Positions 25,128-34,096 of a stretch of 36,440 nucleotides of DNA are shown piece by piece. The notes under the pieces were generated by a model, which did no database searches, had not been told where the DNA came from, and worked only from the letters and a program-made list of their open reading frames with translations. Source of the DNA: Methanothrix sp. (lineage in GTDB: Archaea; Halobacteriota; Methanosarcinia; Methanotrichales; Methanotrichaceae); NCBI GenBank assembly GCA_030611205.1, contig JAUWQF010000009.1, forward strand, positions 1 through 36,440. Reading direction: 5' to 3'. Every line of letters starts with the position of its first letter. Within the stretch, counting starts at the first letter, position 1. Both the position numbers and the translations under genes were made by a program.

Positions 25128-28100
25128 GCTTGTAGTACTCCTCGATCTCCTTGTTGCAGTCCATCTCGTAGACTGTCAGGTTCCATTCGGGCGTATCCCA
25201 GCTCCCGTAAAGGGTGGAGATGTCGAGAGGCTCTTTATCGGGCTGGGCCTCCACAATCTCGCGGCGATCCGGTGGCTCTTCCAACCTGCCGAGTTTGCTG
25301 TAGACGCGGTCGTTCTTCGCGATCTCGACCATCTCCAGCGTCGTTACGAAGGCGGCGTTCTTCGATGTGGCATAGTCTATGAAGTCCACGTACGCATCTC
25401 GATATCCCTCATCCGACCCGAATATGAAGTTGTGGAAGACGACCACCATGGGGTCGTCGTTCTTCGCGCACTCCTCGAACTCGTCGACGAGGAGGTCGTA
25501 CCACTGGGAACCGTCCAGCCCGAGCTCCTCTTTGGCAAGACGGTCGGAGAGGTAGACCTCTTCTCCCGATAAGGTGTGGGTGCTCACCGGTACCGCGTAG
25601 AATGAATACCCTTCTGCCTGGTAGGGCCACGTATCGTCCTCGTGACCCGGGAGGTATACGAGACCTGCCTGGAACCCTGCGTCGTATACGATGTCCATCT
25701 TGTCCAGGATCTTGTACGTGGTCTCGCTCTGGTTGAACCTTTGGGGTCTGAAGCCCTTTGCCTCGATCTTCAGGCCCTCACAGACGTAGGCCGACTCGAC
25801 GAGCCGTTTCGCCTCTCTGAGACACGGATACTGCTTTCCGTAGGGCATGGGACCCAGGAGCTCGTCGGTGGTCATGCCGTGCATGGCCAGCTCATGACGG
25901 GGATCGGACCCGACCTGGGTGACGAAGAGCTTGTACAGGGCGCCTCCGGTACGCTGGGATATGAAGTCACCGGTCGTATAGATGGTGACGTTGAGCTTTT
26001 TGGGGCCGATCACGTTGATCATATCCAGAAGAGAGTTTGCCTCGAGGTCCACCATCTCCTCGGGGGTCGCCTCTGGCGCGTACGGATATAGGTCGGCATC
26101 GATCATCAGGTTGACCAGTACCAGATCCTCTGGCTTATCCTCAGGTGCCGGCAGGGGCAAGACGGCCCCGGCCACCGCCTCATCTACCTCTCCAGCTTCC
26201 TCTTCCTCTTCCTCTTCTTCTTCTTCTTCTTCTTCTTCTCTCGCAGGAATGGGCCCGGCAGAGAACGAGAGCCAGTCGGTGACGACCTCGGACGTGGCTT
26301 CTGCCGTGACGGTCCCTCTCCCGTACTCGGCGGTTACGTTCACGAGGTTGACCAGCGTCCCCGTCCCCGTCCCCTCCAGAACGGTCTGCAGCTCCACCGT
26401 CTGTAAACCGCCGATGGGCAGCGACGGGAAGGTCCAGACGAGCCGCGGTCCCTCAATCTCCGGCCGGAGGCTCGAGTTGATGAAGGTCAAACCCTCTGGC
26501 AGGGTGTCGGTGAGGTAGACCGACCTCAGGGCTTTGTTCCCGTCGTTGGTCACGTTTATGGTGAAGAGCACCCTATCTTCGTCCAGCATCGCGGCCGTCT
26601 TGGTCACGTTGACATGGGGGGTTAGGTACGTCGGTATACCGTAGATACCGATCGATGTGGTGATATTATAGCGGCCGCGTAAGGTCTGGTCCACCCGGAT
26701 CTTCTCATTCTCGGTGCTGCCCGTCTTCTCCACGGCCGTTATCTCGGCCCCGCCCTGGAACTCGCCGACGATGGTCATGGTGGCCGAGTCCATCACAGTC
26801 TCTTTTTCTATGTAGTCGGCCGAGTCGATGCGCTCGCATATTACCGATTCCTTGCCTTTGGTGGTCATCCCCTCGTACCATTTCGAGCTGTAGTTCGTCT
26901 CCATCCCGCCCGCTCTCTGAGCTGTGGGGATGTAGTCCATCAGGGAGTCCTTGTAGACGGTGCCCGTCTGGATCAGCTCCTCGGATTCGTAGTAACCGCT
27001 CCCATGTTCGAAGGATCTCTGGCCATCCCCGATCCTCTTATCCACGGCCACGAAGCCCGTTCCCTTCGCGTACTTCGATAATGCGACGCCGCTCCCGTAG
27101 GAGTCCAGGGACTCTTCCGTCCGGAAGCTGCCGTGGTAGTCCTCGTGGAGTTCCATCAGGGTTTCGCCGCTCTTCGGGTCCCGTTTGAGGTAACCGATCC
27201 GGACCTGCCCGCCGCCGAACTCGGCACAAGAGGCGTAGGTGGTCTGGCTCTCATCGACCAGAAAGGAGCTCTCCTTATCGATGTTGTCCATGTAGAGGTA
27301 GCTCTCCGATAACGACTCGCCACGGGCGTGGTTCTTGGCGCAGGTGCGGTCGGACCACAACGAGTCGTAGTCGATCTCTCTTTTTCCGGGCAGCGAGAAC
27401 GTGGTCTCTCTATGCTGGGCGAAGGTATCTTTATCCAGCCGTACGCTCCGGTTGGCGGTGCTGACCCCGAGGAGCCGGTCCCCTTCGTAGTACCCGCTCC
27501 CATGTTCCACGGTCCTGATCGTCGTGCCCGGCGTCTTGACCGTGATCGTCGCCGAGGCGTTCTTTGTAATATTCGTCGTATTGACGCAACCCGTTATATT
27601 GACGTAGTTCGTCAGCCCGTAAGGCTCTCTGGAGGTCGTTAGCCGGTTGTTGAGAAAGATGAAACCCTCACCGGTGACCGACGAGGTCTCCTCAAACATG
27701 ATGTCTTGTTTCTTTGGGATCTTGACCACCAGCTTGATGGACCCAGATGCACCGATACTGAGATTTCCGATGTTCCAGACCAGAACCTTACCGTCGATAC
27801 GGTTCGGCGGCGGGGTCGCGCTCACGTATTCCACGTCGGGCAGGATGTCCACGATCGTCACGTCTGTGAGATCCTGGGCAGACTCATTGCCGTTGCCATA
27901 ATGTATGATGTAACGGACCTTGTTTCCTGCCGAGTAGACGGACTTATCGGCAGCCTTGTTAATCCAGAGGTCGGTATGCAGGGGAACGCCGACGGTGGTG
28001 TTTATGGTGACTTCGTCTCTCGCCCCCTCGTCGCAGGTGATGGTGGCCGTGTTTTTTATGATCGTCCCGTTCGTCGTGTTGGGAAGTACCTCGACGGCGA

Positions 28101-29184
28101 TGATGATCGTCCCGGTATCGTAGATCGATAGGTTCCCGATGGTCCACCGGTTGTTGGTGCCGTTATCGGGGTCCTGATCCGAGCGATTGAAGATCACGTT
28201 CTTGTCATAGGTCTCGTTGATTACCACCTCATGGGCTTCGCCGTCACCAATGTTCCTGTAGGTGATCGTATAGTTCAGGATCTTTCCCGCAGCCACAGGA
28301 TCCGGCGACCCCGTCTTTGTGATCTCCAGATCGGGACCGACCACGCCGGTGCCGATCACCACGCTGGCGTTTATGTCCTCCTCGCAGGTCATGTTGACCG
28401 TGTTCTTCAGCGTCGATCCTCTCGGGGCGTCGGGACTGACCTCGACGGTGACGTAGATCGTACCGGAACCGCCCGGCATCAGTTCGTCGATGGACCACCG
28501 GTCGTCGGTTCCCATATCTGGCATCGGATTTGAATGCTTGAAGGTCACGTTATCGTCGTAGGTTTCCACGATGACGACACCGTGAGCTACACCCCGCCCC
28601 CGGTTTTCGTAGCTTATGGTGTACGAAATGAGGCCGCCTGCCTTGGCAGGATCCGGGTAGGCGCTCTTCGATACATTGAACTCGGGCTCGGGCATGGCGA
28701 CCTCTAAGGAGTATATATCCCAGTCCGTAACCGTATTATCGTTCGGATCTGCGGCCGTCACCGTGGCGATGTTGCTGAGCCAGAAGATCTCGGGGCGAGG
28801 GAGATAGCCGGGGGTCTTCCGGTACTCCATGCTGACCACCACCCCGCTGACATCGATCACGCTGATCAGGGTATCGCCGGTCCTGTAATCTATGACGGTG
28901 TAATAGGTGCGTTGACCCACAGTTGGCTTTTCGTACTCTATCCTGAGATATTCCATCGTCCGCTTGCAGAGGTAGGTATCGAATACCACCTCGCCCCTTG
29001 GGTCGTACTCGGTGGTCAAGACGGCATCGGTGATGGGATCGTAATATTCGGACCGTATCATGACCCCGTACTCGTCCATCATAAGGTCCAGGGTCTCGTC
29101 GGTGACGATGTCTGTATAATTGTAAAATGTATAGCTCTTCTCGTCGATGATCTCATGAGTCACCACCAGCCGGGCCTTGCTCAC
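25117..29184 (-). CDS. large DUF11-repeat surface protein with C-terminal polysaccharide-deacetylase-like module (3' part of a split gene)
   Basis: The 1,355-residue frame starts GTG at 29184 without a signal peptide; it is best read as the continuation of the gene ending at 29153. DUF11 Ig-like repeats lie at about 165-275, 280-395, 403-545 and 856-975. Two copies of a roughly 140-residue unit beginning EHGSGYYE lie at about 558 and 724. A run of about 15 Glu (981-996) precedes a NodB-like module (about 1020-1295): YTTGDFISQ, ELAMHGMTTDELLG, GFRPQRFNQSETTYKIL, VVVFHNFIFG. A metal-site His of NodB appears replaced by Thr/Asp in MTTDE, so catalysis is uncertain. The product is probably a cell-surface protein. 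The module is repeated at 33047-33964. Confidence 0.85.
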   Translation of the reverse strand: MSKARLVVTHEIIDEKSYTFYNYTDIVTDETLDLMMDEYGVMIRSEYYDPITDAVLTTEYDPRGEVVFDTYLCKRTMEYLRIEYEKPTVGQRTYYTVIDYRTGDTLISVIDVSGVVVSMEYRKTPGYLPRPEIFWLSNIATVTAADPNDNTVTDWDIYSLEVAMPEPEFNVSKSAYPDPAKAGGLISYTISYENRGRGVAHGVVIVETYDDNVTFKHSNPMPDMGTDDRWSIDELMPGGSGTIYVTVEVSPDAPRGSTLKNTVNMTCEEDINASVVIGTGVVGPDLEITKTGSPDPVAAGKILNYTITYRNIGDGEAHEVVINETYDKNVIFNRSDQDPDNGTNNRWTIGNLSIYDTGTIIIAVEVLPNTTNGTIIKNTATITCDEGARDEVTINTTVGVPLHTDLWINKAADKSVYSAGNKVRYIIHYGNGNESAQDLTDVTIVDILPDVEYVSATPPPNRIDGKVLVWNIGNLSIGASGSIKLVVKIPKKQDIMFEETSSVTGEGFIFLNNRLTTSREPYGLTNYVNITGCVNTTNITKNASATITVKTPGTTIRTVEHGSGYYEGDRLLGVSTANRSVRLDKDTFAQHRETTFSLPGKREIDYDSLWSDRTCAKNHARGESLSESYLYMDNIDKESSFLVDESQTTYASCAEFGGGQVRIGYLKRDPKSGETLMELHEDYHGSFRTEESLDSYGSGVALSKYAKGTGFVAVDKRIGDGQRSFEHGSGYYESEELIQTGTVYKDSLMDYIPTAQRAGGMETNYSSKWYEGMTTKGKESVICERIDSADYIEKETVMDSATMTIVGEFQGGAEITAVEKTGSTENEKIRVDQTLRGRYNITTSIGIYGIPTYLTPHVNVTKTAAMLDEDRVLFTINVTNDGNKALRSVYLTDTLPEGLTFINSSLRPEIEGPRLVWTFPSLPIGGLQTVELQTVLEGTGTGTLVNLVNVTAEYGRGTVTAEATSEVVTDWLSFSAGPIPAREEEEEEEEEEEEEEAGEVDEAVAGAVLPLPAPEDKPEDLVLVNLMIDADLYPYAPEATPEEMVDLEANSLLDMINVIGPKKLNVTIYTTGDFISQRTGGALYKLFVTQVGSDPRHELAMHGMTTDELLGPMPYGKQYPCLREAKRLVESAYVCEGLKIEAKGFRPQRFNQSETTYKILDKMDIVYDAGFQAGLVYLPGHEDDTWPYQAEGYSFYAVPVSTHTLSGEEVYLSDRLAKEELGLDGSQWYDLLVDEFEECAKNDDPMVVVFHNFIFGSDEGYRDAYVDFIDYATSKNAAFVTTLEMVEIAKNDRVYSKLGRLEEPPDRREIVEAQPDKEPLDISTLYGSWDTPEWNLTVYEMDCNKEIEEYYKQMG
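26195..26240 (-). repeat. CTT-rich microsatellite encoding a poly-glutamate linker
   Basis: On the + strand CTTCCTCTTCCT-type triplets pass into uninterrupted CTT; on the - strand this encodes about 15 consecutive Glu between the last DUF11 repeat and the deacetylase-like module. It is a multiple of three, so slippage by one unit changes only linker length. Confidence 0.75.
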
Positions 29185-30253
29185 ATTGAAACTCTTCCCT
29201 CAGCTCGATCAGCTTATTCAGCTTGATCCCCAGCCTGGTCTTCATCCGGGAGAGCTTCTGGATCAGCATGACCATGTTGACGGATCCTGACCCGTCCGAC
29301 ATGACGACGAGCGGCCCGTAGTCGACGGGGTTCGGTACTTCGTATACGCACTCGTACATCCACGATTCACCGGGGTCCAGGACGTTGTCTCTTTCGAGGT
29401 CGCCGCTTGCGTATACCGGGTTGCAGCGCGGTCCTATCTCCTGGTCGTCTGAGACGTTGACGTCTGTAAGGGGGAGGTCTCCCGTGTTGGTGATGTTGTA
29501 GGTGTAAGTTACGATGTCTCCTACACGAACAGGCATCTCGTATATGCAGTCTTTTTCTATGCCGATTCTCGGTATCAGTATCTCGACCACGACTGTGACT
29601 ACCGAATAATCGGATACCGTCCCCCCTACCGGATCTTTGGCGATGACGGTCCCTACGTTGCTGACGCTGAAAACAGGCCTGGCCGTGGCCTGGTATATCC
29701 AGACCTCGCCGGGACCGAGAATGCCGTCGTCATCGTTGCCGCCGACGATGACCGGGACGAGACCCTGGTCGTCGGTGACCGTTATATCGGTGAGGTTGAC
29801 GTCACCCGTATTCTCGACCACGTAGGTGTAGGTCACCTCTTGACCGCTGTATACCGGGTTCGGGTTGACGCTCTTGGTTATGTTGATATTCGGGTTGAAG
29901 GGCTCTACGACCAGCACCACGCCGTCTTCACCCTCGCAACCGTCTTCATTCGTGATGGTGAGGTTGACCGTGATCGTCTCCAGGGAGCCTACGTCCGGAG
30001 CAGTCCACTCGAAGATCATCGCCTCGGAGGAGATGGGATAACCTGCAGATGCGCTCCAGTGGTACGTACCGTTCGGGCACGGAAACACGGGTTCGAAGGT
30101 GCAGATCTGTCCTGAACGAACGTGTTGAGGGGTCGCCGATGCTGCGGCCGGGGTCCAGATCAAGGTTAAAAGTATAAGTGCAAGAGCTACACCGGCGCAG
30201 GTTCTCATCCCTCTATAGATCGGATGGCGATCAAATATAGAAATCGCTCTCAT
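29153..30253 (-). CDS. secreted DUF11/PKD-type surface protein (5' part of a split gene)
   Basis: The start MRAISIFDRHPIY at 30253 overlaps the upstream gene's stop as ATGA; longer in-frame starts would lie inside that gene. A signal peptide follows (TCAGVALALILLTLIWTPAAASA). Then comes an Ig/PKD-like domain with CPNGTYHWSASAGYP and LTITNEDGCEGEDG, and two DUF11-type repeats beginning INITKSVNPNPVYSGQEVTY and IGIEKDCIYEMPVRVGDIVT. The frame ends in ELREEFQCEQGPAGG, but the next frame continues FNVSKARLVVTHE. Removing one T from a TTT (29189-29191) joins both into one protein of 1,711 residues. Either the genome has a real frameshift or the assembly carries one extra base. Confidence 0.82.
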   Translation of the reverse strand: MRAISIFDRHPIYRGMRTCAGVALALILLTLIWTPAAASATPQHVRSGQICTFEPVFPCPNGTYHWSASAGYPISSEAMIFEWTAPDVGSLETITVNLTITNEDGCEGEDGVVLVVEPFNPNINITKSVNPNPVYSGQEVTYTYVVENTGDVNLTDITVTDDQGLVPVIVGGNDDDGILGPGEVWIYQATARPVFSVSNVGTVIAKDPVGGTVSDYSVVTVVVEILIPRIGIEKDCIYEMPVRVGDIVTYTYNITNTGDLPLTDVNVSDDQEIGPRCNPVYASGDLERDNVLDPGESWMYECVYEVPNPVDYGPLVVMSDGSGSVNMVMLIQKLSRMKTRLGIKLNKLIELREEFQCEQGPAGGDS

Positions 30254-31761
30254 CGGTCGACCTTCCTGATCGAGGAGTCTGGCGACTCGATATATCTTAC
30301 CGTATGCTCGCACCGGCTGGAGGTTACCGTTCCGTCCGGGTAGGTCTTCATCACCGCCAGTATCAACTGGTGCATGCCGAACCCAAAAGGACTCCAGTCG
30401 ATATCGATGGCCTCACCATCTCCCAGCTCTTCGCCGTCGACCTGCCACCTGAAGCCGAGATCACTGATCTCCATCTCGTCACCTCCGTAGTAGAAGGTTG
30501 CGATTGGACGGTCTTCGCAGACCCCTTCTGGACCACCGATCCCGCATGCCGGTGGCACAGCGACCGTTATCGTCATGTAATCGCTGTTGCTGCATCCGTC
30601 TTCGTTGGTCACCGAGAGCCTGTAGGTGATGGTGCCGACCGGGGTGGCGGTGGGGTTTGGCTTTGCAGGGTCGTCGAGATAATCAACAGGACTCCATATG
30701 TATGTATAGTTCCTGCCGCCAACTGCGGCCAGATCGCCGCCTATCATCACAGAGTCGCCAACGGCGATGGTCTTATCGAAACCGGCATCCGCCGCGGGAC
30801 GGACCCTCGCATCGCTTGTGATAACATAATAGTTATTTGCGGTGACCTTTTCTGCCAGATCGCCGGATATGAACCCGCCGGAGGCGATCTTAGCGCCGCC
30901 GGGTACGTCTTCTTTTATCCTTACCGTGTAGCTTACACGGCCCCTCTCTCCTGCGGCCAACGTTCTGATCTCCCACGCAATCGCGTTCCCGTCGTCCGTG
31001 CCACCACCTGCGTTCGTCACGGCAACGCGCGTCTCATCATAATCTCCCACCAGCACCGTGCCCTTCTGCTCAGTCTCACCGGCATTTCCATAGTTGATCG
31101 AGTAACGGATCTCTCCGCACCTCGCGTCTGCGGTATTGATCACATACAGATCCGGCATTTTTATATTTCTTATCGCTATGGGGACCGTCTGATCTGCCGG
31201 CCGCGGATAGGCGCCGACCTCCCCCTTCCCGGCGCTCACGTAGATGTAGGCCTCGGGCCAGAGTCTCGCCTCCTTGTCCAGCCGGGCGCACCACTTCAGA
31301 ACGTAGCTTGCGCGGCCGGGCACGATCACCGTCCACCTGTAGTACCCGTTCTCATAGCCATCAAAATAGGGGCCGCTGATATATCCGTCAGGCACGTTAA
31401 ACGCCTCAAACCCCCTGATCCCTATAACCCCGCCTCTATTGTGCTCGAACCTCAGCCTCAGATCGAGCAGTTTCGGGTAGGGTCCTGTATTCTCCACCGT
31501 ATAACGGAAGGAAACACATGTCCCGTCAGACCAACCTTCTACAGCACCGGTGGTCCAGCTCTCCTGAGGTTCGAGGGTATATCCTTCCAGCTCGTATCTC
31601 ATAAGAGCAGCTGCGGGTGATACAGCTACAAAGAATAAGAGTAAGATGAGCGCCGAGATGCGAGCAATCTGGAAAGAGCGGCCCTTCTCGGGAGATATCT
31701 CCTGGAGCTCGGATCTCCACGGTCTTCTCAAGGCGTCTCCGACCATCTCAGCTTTGGGCAT
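30250..31761 (-). CDS. secreted PKD/Ig-like repeat surface protein
   Basis: The 503-residue protein has a hydrophobic signal segment at about 35-52 (SALILLLFFVAVSPAAA), then DUF11-like regions (VSFRYTVENTGPYPKLLDL and IRYSINYGNAGETEQKGTVLVGDYDETRV). A PKD domain at about 330-400 follows (DAGFDKTIAVGDSVMIGG, YTYIWSPVDYL, YRLSVTNEDGCSNSDYM). The C-terminal module PPACGIGGPEGVCEDRP resembles the end of the protein at 31905-32588. No cell-wall anchor is seen. It overlaps the next gene by ATGA and so heads a two-gene operon. The long N-terminal extension before the hydrophobic segment leaves the exact start uncertain. Dyad copy 4 lies about 50 bases upstream. Confidence 0.82.
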   Translation of the reverse strand: MPKAEMVGDALRRPWRSELQEISPEKGRSFQIARISALILLLFFVAVSPAAALMRYELEGYTLEPQESWTTGAVEGWSDGTCVSFRYTVENTGPYPKLLDLRLRFEHNRGGVIGIRGFEAFNVPDGYISGPYFDGYENGYYRWTVIVPGRASYVLKWCARLDKEARLWPEAYIYVSAGKGEVGAYPRPADQTVPIAIRNIKMPDLYVINTADARCGEIRYSINYGNAGETEQKGTVLVGDYDETRVAVTNAGGGTDDGNAIAWEIRTLAAGERGRVSYTVRIKEDVPGGAKIASGGFISGDLAEKVTANNYYVITSDARVRPAADAGFDKTIAVGDSVMIGGDLAAVGGRNYTYIWSPVDYLDDPAKPNPTATPVGTITYRLSVTNEDGCSNSDYMTITVAVPPACGIGGPEGVCEDRPIATFYYGGDEMEISDLGFRWQVDGEELGDGEAIDIDWSPFGFGMHQLILAVMKTYPDGTVTSSRCEHTVRYIESPDSSIRKVDR

Positions 31762-31810
31762 ATCTTCTGCATGGGTTCCTCGACCGCCGTCGGAGTTTGT
31801 AGTTTTTATT

Positions 31811-31835
31811 GTATATAATGTATAACTTTATGTAC
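31811..31835 (-). promoter_or_regulatory. 25-bp dyad, copy 4 (upstream of the first surface gene)
   Basis: Read on the - strand: GTACATAAA-GTTATAC-ATTATATAC. The first arm and spacer equal those of copy 1 apart from one base, and CATTTA stands 11 bases before the GTAC as in copies 1 and 2. The second arm is weaker. It ends 49 bases before the ATG at 31761. Confidence 0.55.
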
Positions 31836-31904
31836 CAATATAAATGGTGGCCAGGGCATCGTCGCCCTGGCGTCGTCCATAATTTCTGCAGATCCGCTTA
31901 TCGC

Positions 31905-32588
31905 CTATTCTCCCCCGCCACCAATACTCACACCGATCGTGGCCTTCGGCGATTCGATGTACTTCACCTTCATCTCGCAGGTGTTGGTGGCTGTACCACC
32001 GAACGAGTACGTCTTCTCTACCACCAGCGTCAGGATGTGGTCACCGAATGCGACCTCCAGATTCTTCCAGTCGATCGTGATCGCCTCTGTATTTCCTACC
32101 TCCTTGCCGTCGACGGACCAGAGGAACTTGAACTTGGCAGTGCTCGTGTCCTCACCGACGTAGACGTATTCCGTGACCGGGCTGTCCTCACAGACGCTCT
32201 CCGGACCGCTGATGCCACAGGCCGGCAGTGCGATCACTATGAAGCACGTCTCGCTCTTACCGATACAGCCATACCCATCGGTTACCAGCAGCGAGACGAA
32301 GACGTACATACTGCCTAATTCTGGGGAGACCTCGGGAGCTTCGAACTTGAAGATCCTGTCTGTCCCGGATGCGACCGGGTTGCCAGCCTCATCTACGGCG
32401 GTCCACAAGTAGTAGTAGACAACCTCTTCTACGTACTCAAGCTGAACAGGCTCCGGACCTTCGAGCACGATTGTCTCTCCGGTGATCACCGTCTCGCACT
32501 CGGGTACAGCCGCTGCCTGGGCGCTCGGCACCAGGGCCATCAATGCCAGCAGCATTACTATGGCTGCTATATTTTTACACATAGACAT
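31905..32588 (-). CDS. secreted Ig/PKD-like protein sharing a C-terminal module with its neighbour
   Basis: The 227-residue protein has a clear signal peptide (CKNIAAIVMLLALMALVPSAQA) and GAGGT about 10 bases before ATG 32588. The mature part holds two beta-sandwich domains. The first includes YYYLWTAVDEAGNPV and VSLLVTDGYGCIGKSE, like a PKD fold. The second begins LPACGISGPESVCEDSP and ends CEMKVKYIESPKATIG, closely matching the end of the protein at 30250-31761. Conserved Cys residues suggest disulfides outside the cell. It ends in a Gly-rich tail. No catalytic motif is seen; a role in the surface layer or adhesion is inferred from composition and context. Confidence 0.8.
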   Translation of the reverse strand: MSMCKNIAAIVMLLALMALVPSAQAAAVPECETVITGETIVLEGPEPVQLEYVEEVVYYYLWTAVDEAGNPVASGTDRIFKFEAPEVSPELGSMYVFVSLLVTDGYGCIGKSETCFIVIALPACGISGPESVCEDSPVTEYVYVGEDTSTAKFKFLWSVDGKEVGNTEAITIDWKNLEVAFGDHILTLVVEKTYSFGGTATNTCEMKVKYIESPKATIGVSIGGGGE

Positions 32589-32871
32589 ATTCTTACCTCA
32601 ACTTTTGGGTGTTGTTGTCAGGGCCCGCCGTGGCATAACTCCGAACATTTCTATAAGCACGTCTACAACTTTTTTGTCGTATATCGCTGGGCTACACCGC
32701 ACAACCTCGCTTATGTGGGGCGCGCCGAACACGCTAAGGATGGCATACTCCTGGCACACCTGGTTGTTTGGTGCAAGTACGCCCCACCTATTGGTGATCT
32801 CTATACAAGATCCATTGGCATCGCGGGGCATCCACGAGGTTCTGACGGACTTTAAGTATGTTAGTTACTGA

Positions 32872-32937
32872 TGATATATTTATTTTTCGATAGCCCTATA
32901 ATATATCAGCAAGACTATTTTATAACGTCTGCTGATA
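32872..32937. promoter_or_regulatory. paired inverted repeats in the divergent surface-gene promoter region
   Basis: TGATATATTTAT (32872-32883) is mirrored by TATAATATATCA (32897-32908), and ATCAGCAAGAC (32904-32914) by GTCTGCTGAT (about 32927-32936). The region lies between the - strand gene starting at 32588 and the + strand gene at 33047. The remainder of 32589-33046 has no supported gene; a 77-codon - strand frame (32598-32831) has no ribosome-binding site or recognised family. Confidence 0.4.
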
Positions 32938-33046
32938 AAAACAACTGACCATAAGTGTTATTAAGTGTGTGATGGACTACTTACCTAGGTCTAATCGACA
33001 GTCCTCAGAGGATATCTTCACGATAATCGATGAGGAGGTTATAAAG

Positions 33047-33964
33047 ATGATCTGGAAGAAGTTCTTGTTACTAGGATGCATGATATGTCTTATGGTTCTC
33101 TTCTTCTCGGGCGGGGTGTTGGCATCGGACGAACCTGTAGTCGTCAACATGATGATCGCTGCTGATCTGGCGCCGTCCGCCCTGGATATGCCATCAGAGA
33201 ATAGGACGGACCTGGAGGCGTTTTCTCTCCTGGATATGGTCAACGAGATCGGCCCCAAAAAGCTGAACGTCACCATCTATACGACCGGCGACTTCATATC
33301 TCAGCGTACCGACGACGCCCTGTACAAGCTCTTTGCCACCCAGGTCGGGTCAGATCCCCGCCATGAGCTGGCCATGCACGGCATGACCACCGACGAGCTT
33401 TTGGGTCCCATGCCCTACGGAGAGCAGTATCCCCTCCTCATAAAGGCGAAACAGCTCGTCGAGTCGGCCTACGTCTGCGAAGGCTTGAAGATAGTGGCCA
33501 ACGGCTTCGGACCCCAAAGGTTCAACCAGAGCGAGACCACGTACAAGATCCTGGACAAGATGGACATCGTATACGATGCGGGGTTCCAGGCAGGTCTAGT
33601 CTACCTCCCGGGTCACGAGGACGATACATGGCCCTACCCGGCGGAGGGGTATTCCTTCTATGCGGTACCGGTGAGCACCCACGCCCTATCGGGAGTGCAG
33701 ATCTACCTATCCGACCGTCTTGCCAAAGAGGAGCTTGAGTTGAACGGCACCCAGTGGTACGACCTTCTCGTCGACGAGTTCGAGGAGTGCGCGAAAAACG
33801 ACGACCCCATGGTGGTAGTCTTCCATAACTTCATATTCGGGTCGAATGATGGATATCGAGACGCGTACGCGGACTTCATAGACTATGCCACATCGAAGAA
33901 CGCCACCTTCGTAACGACGCTGGAGCTGGTCGAGATGGCGAAGTTCGGCGGGGAGGCGTCCTGA
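33047..33964 (+). CDS. secreted stand-alone polysaccharide-deacetylase-like protein
   Basis: The 305-residue protein starts MIWKKFLLLGCMICL, a signal peptide, with GAGGAGGT just upstream; longer in-frame starts lack this. From about residue 29 it is nearly the same as residues 1020-1295 of the large surface protein: YTTGDFISQRT, ELAMHGMTTDELLG, FGPQRFNQSETTYKIL, LVYLPGHEDDTWPY and VVVFHNFIFG. These follow the order of NodB motifs, but the second metal His is not evident, so substrate and activity are uncertain. A Cys in the hydrophobic segment might be lipidated, but this is weak. It probably acts outside the cell on surface glycans. It heads a + strand group of three secreted proteins. Confidence 0.82.
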   Translation: MIWKKFLLLGCMICLMVLFFSGGVLASDEPVVVNMMIAADLAPSALDMPSENRTDLEAFSLLDMVNEIGPKKLNVTIYTTGDFISQRTDDALYKLFATQVGSDPRHELAMHGMTTDELLGPMPYGEQYPLLIKAKQLVESAYVCEGLKIVANGFGPQRFNQSETTYKILDKMDIVYDAGFQAGLVYLPGHEDDTWPYPAEGYSFYAVPVSTHALSGVQIYLSDRLAKEELELNGTQWYDLLVDEFEECAKNDDPMVVVFHNFIFGSNDGYRDAYADFIDYATSKNATFVTTLELVEMAKFGGEAS

Positions 33965-34096
33965 GCCGGATGAGACCGCCTCTCTCCTGCCCGGTATCGC
34001 CGCAGGAGTCGGTCATCTTATCACCTGCCACAGAAGTGCTGAGGTGCAGGGTTCGATCGTTCTTGGACACAGAGGAAGGAGCTGGCCGGGTATACG

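Noticed and set aside
30304-31620. 438-codon + strand frame opposite the surface protein
   Set aside because: Antisense shadow of a gene with signal peptide and PKD motifs; no recognisable features of its own.
32598-32831. 77-codon - strand frame
   Set aside because: No ribosome-binding site, no family and an AT-rich regulatory neighbourhood; kept only as a possible remnant.
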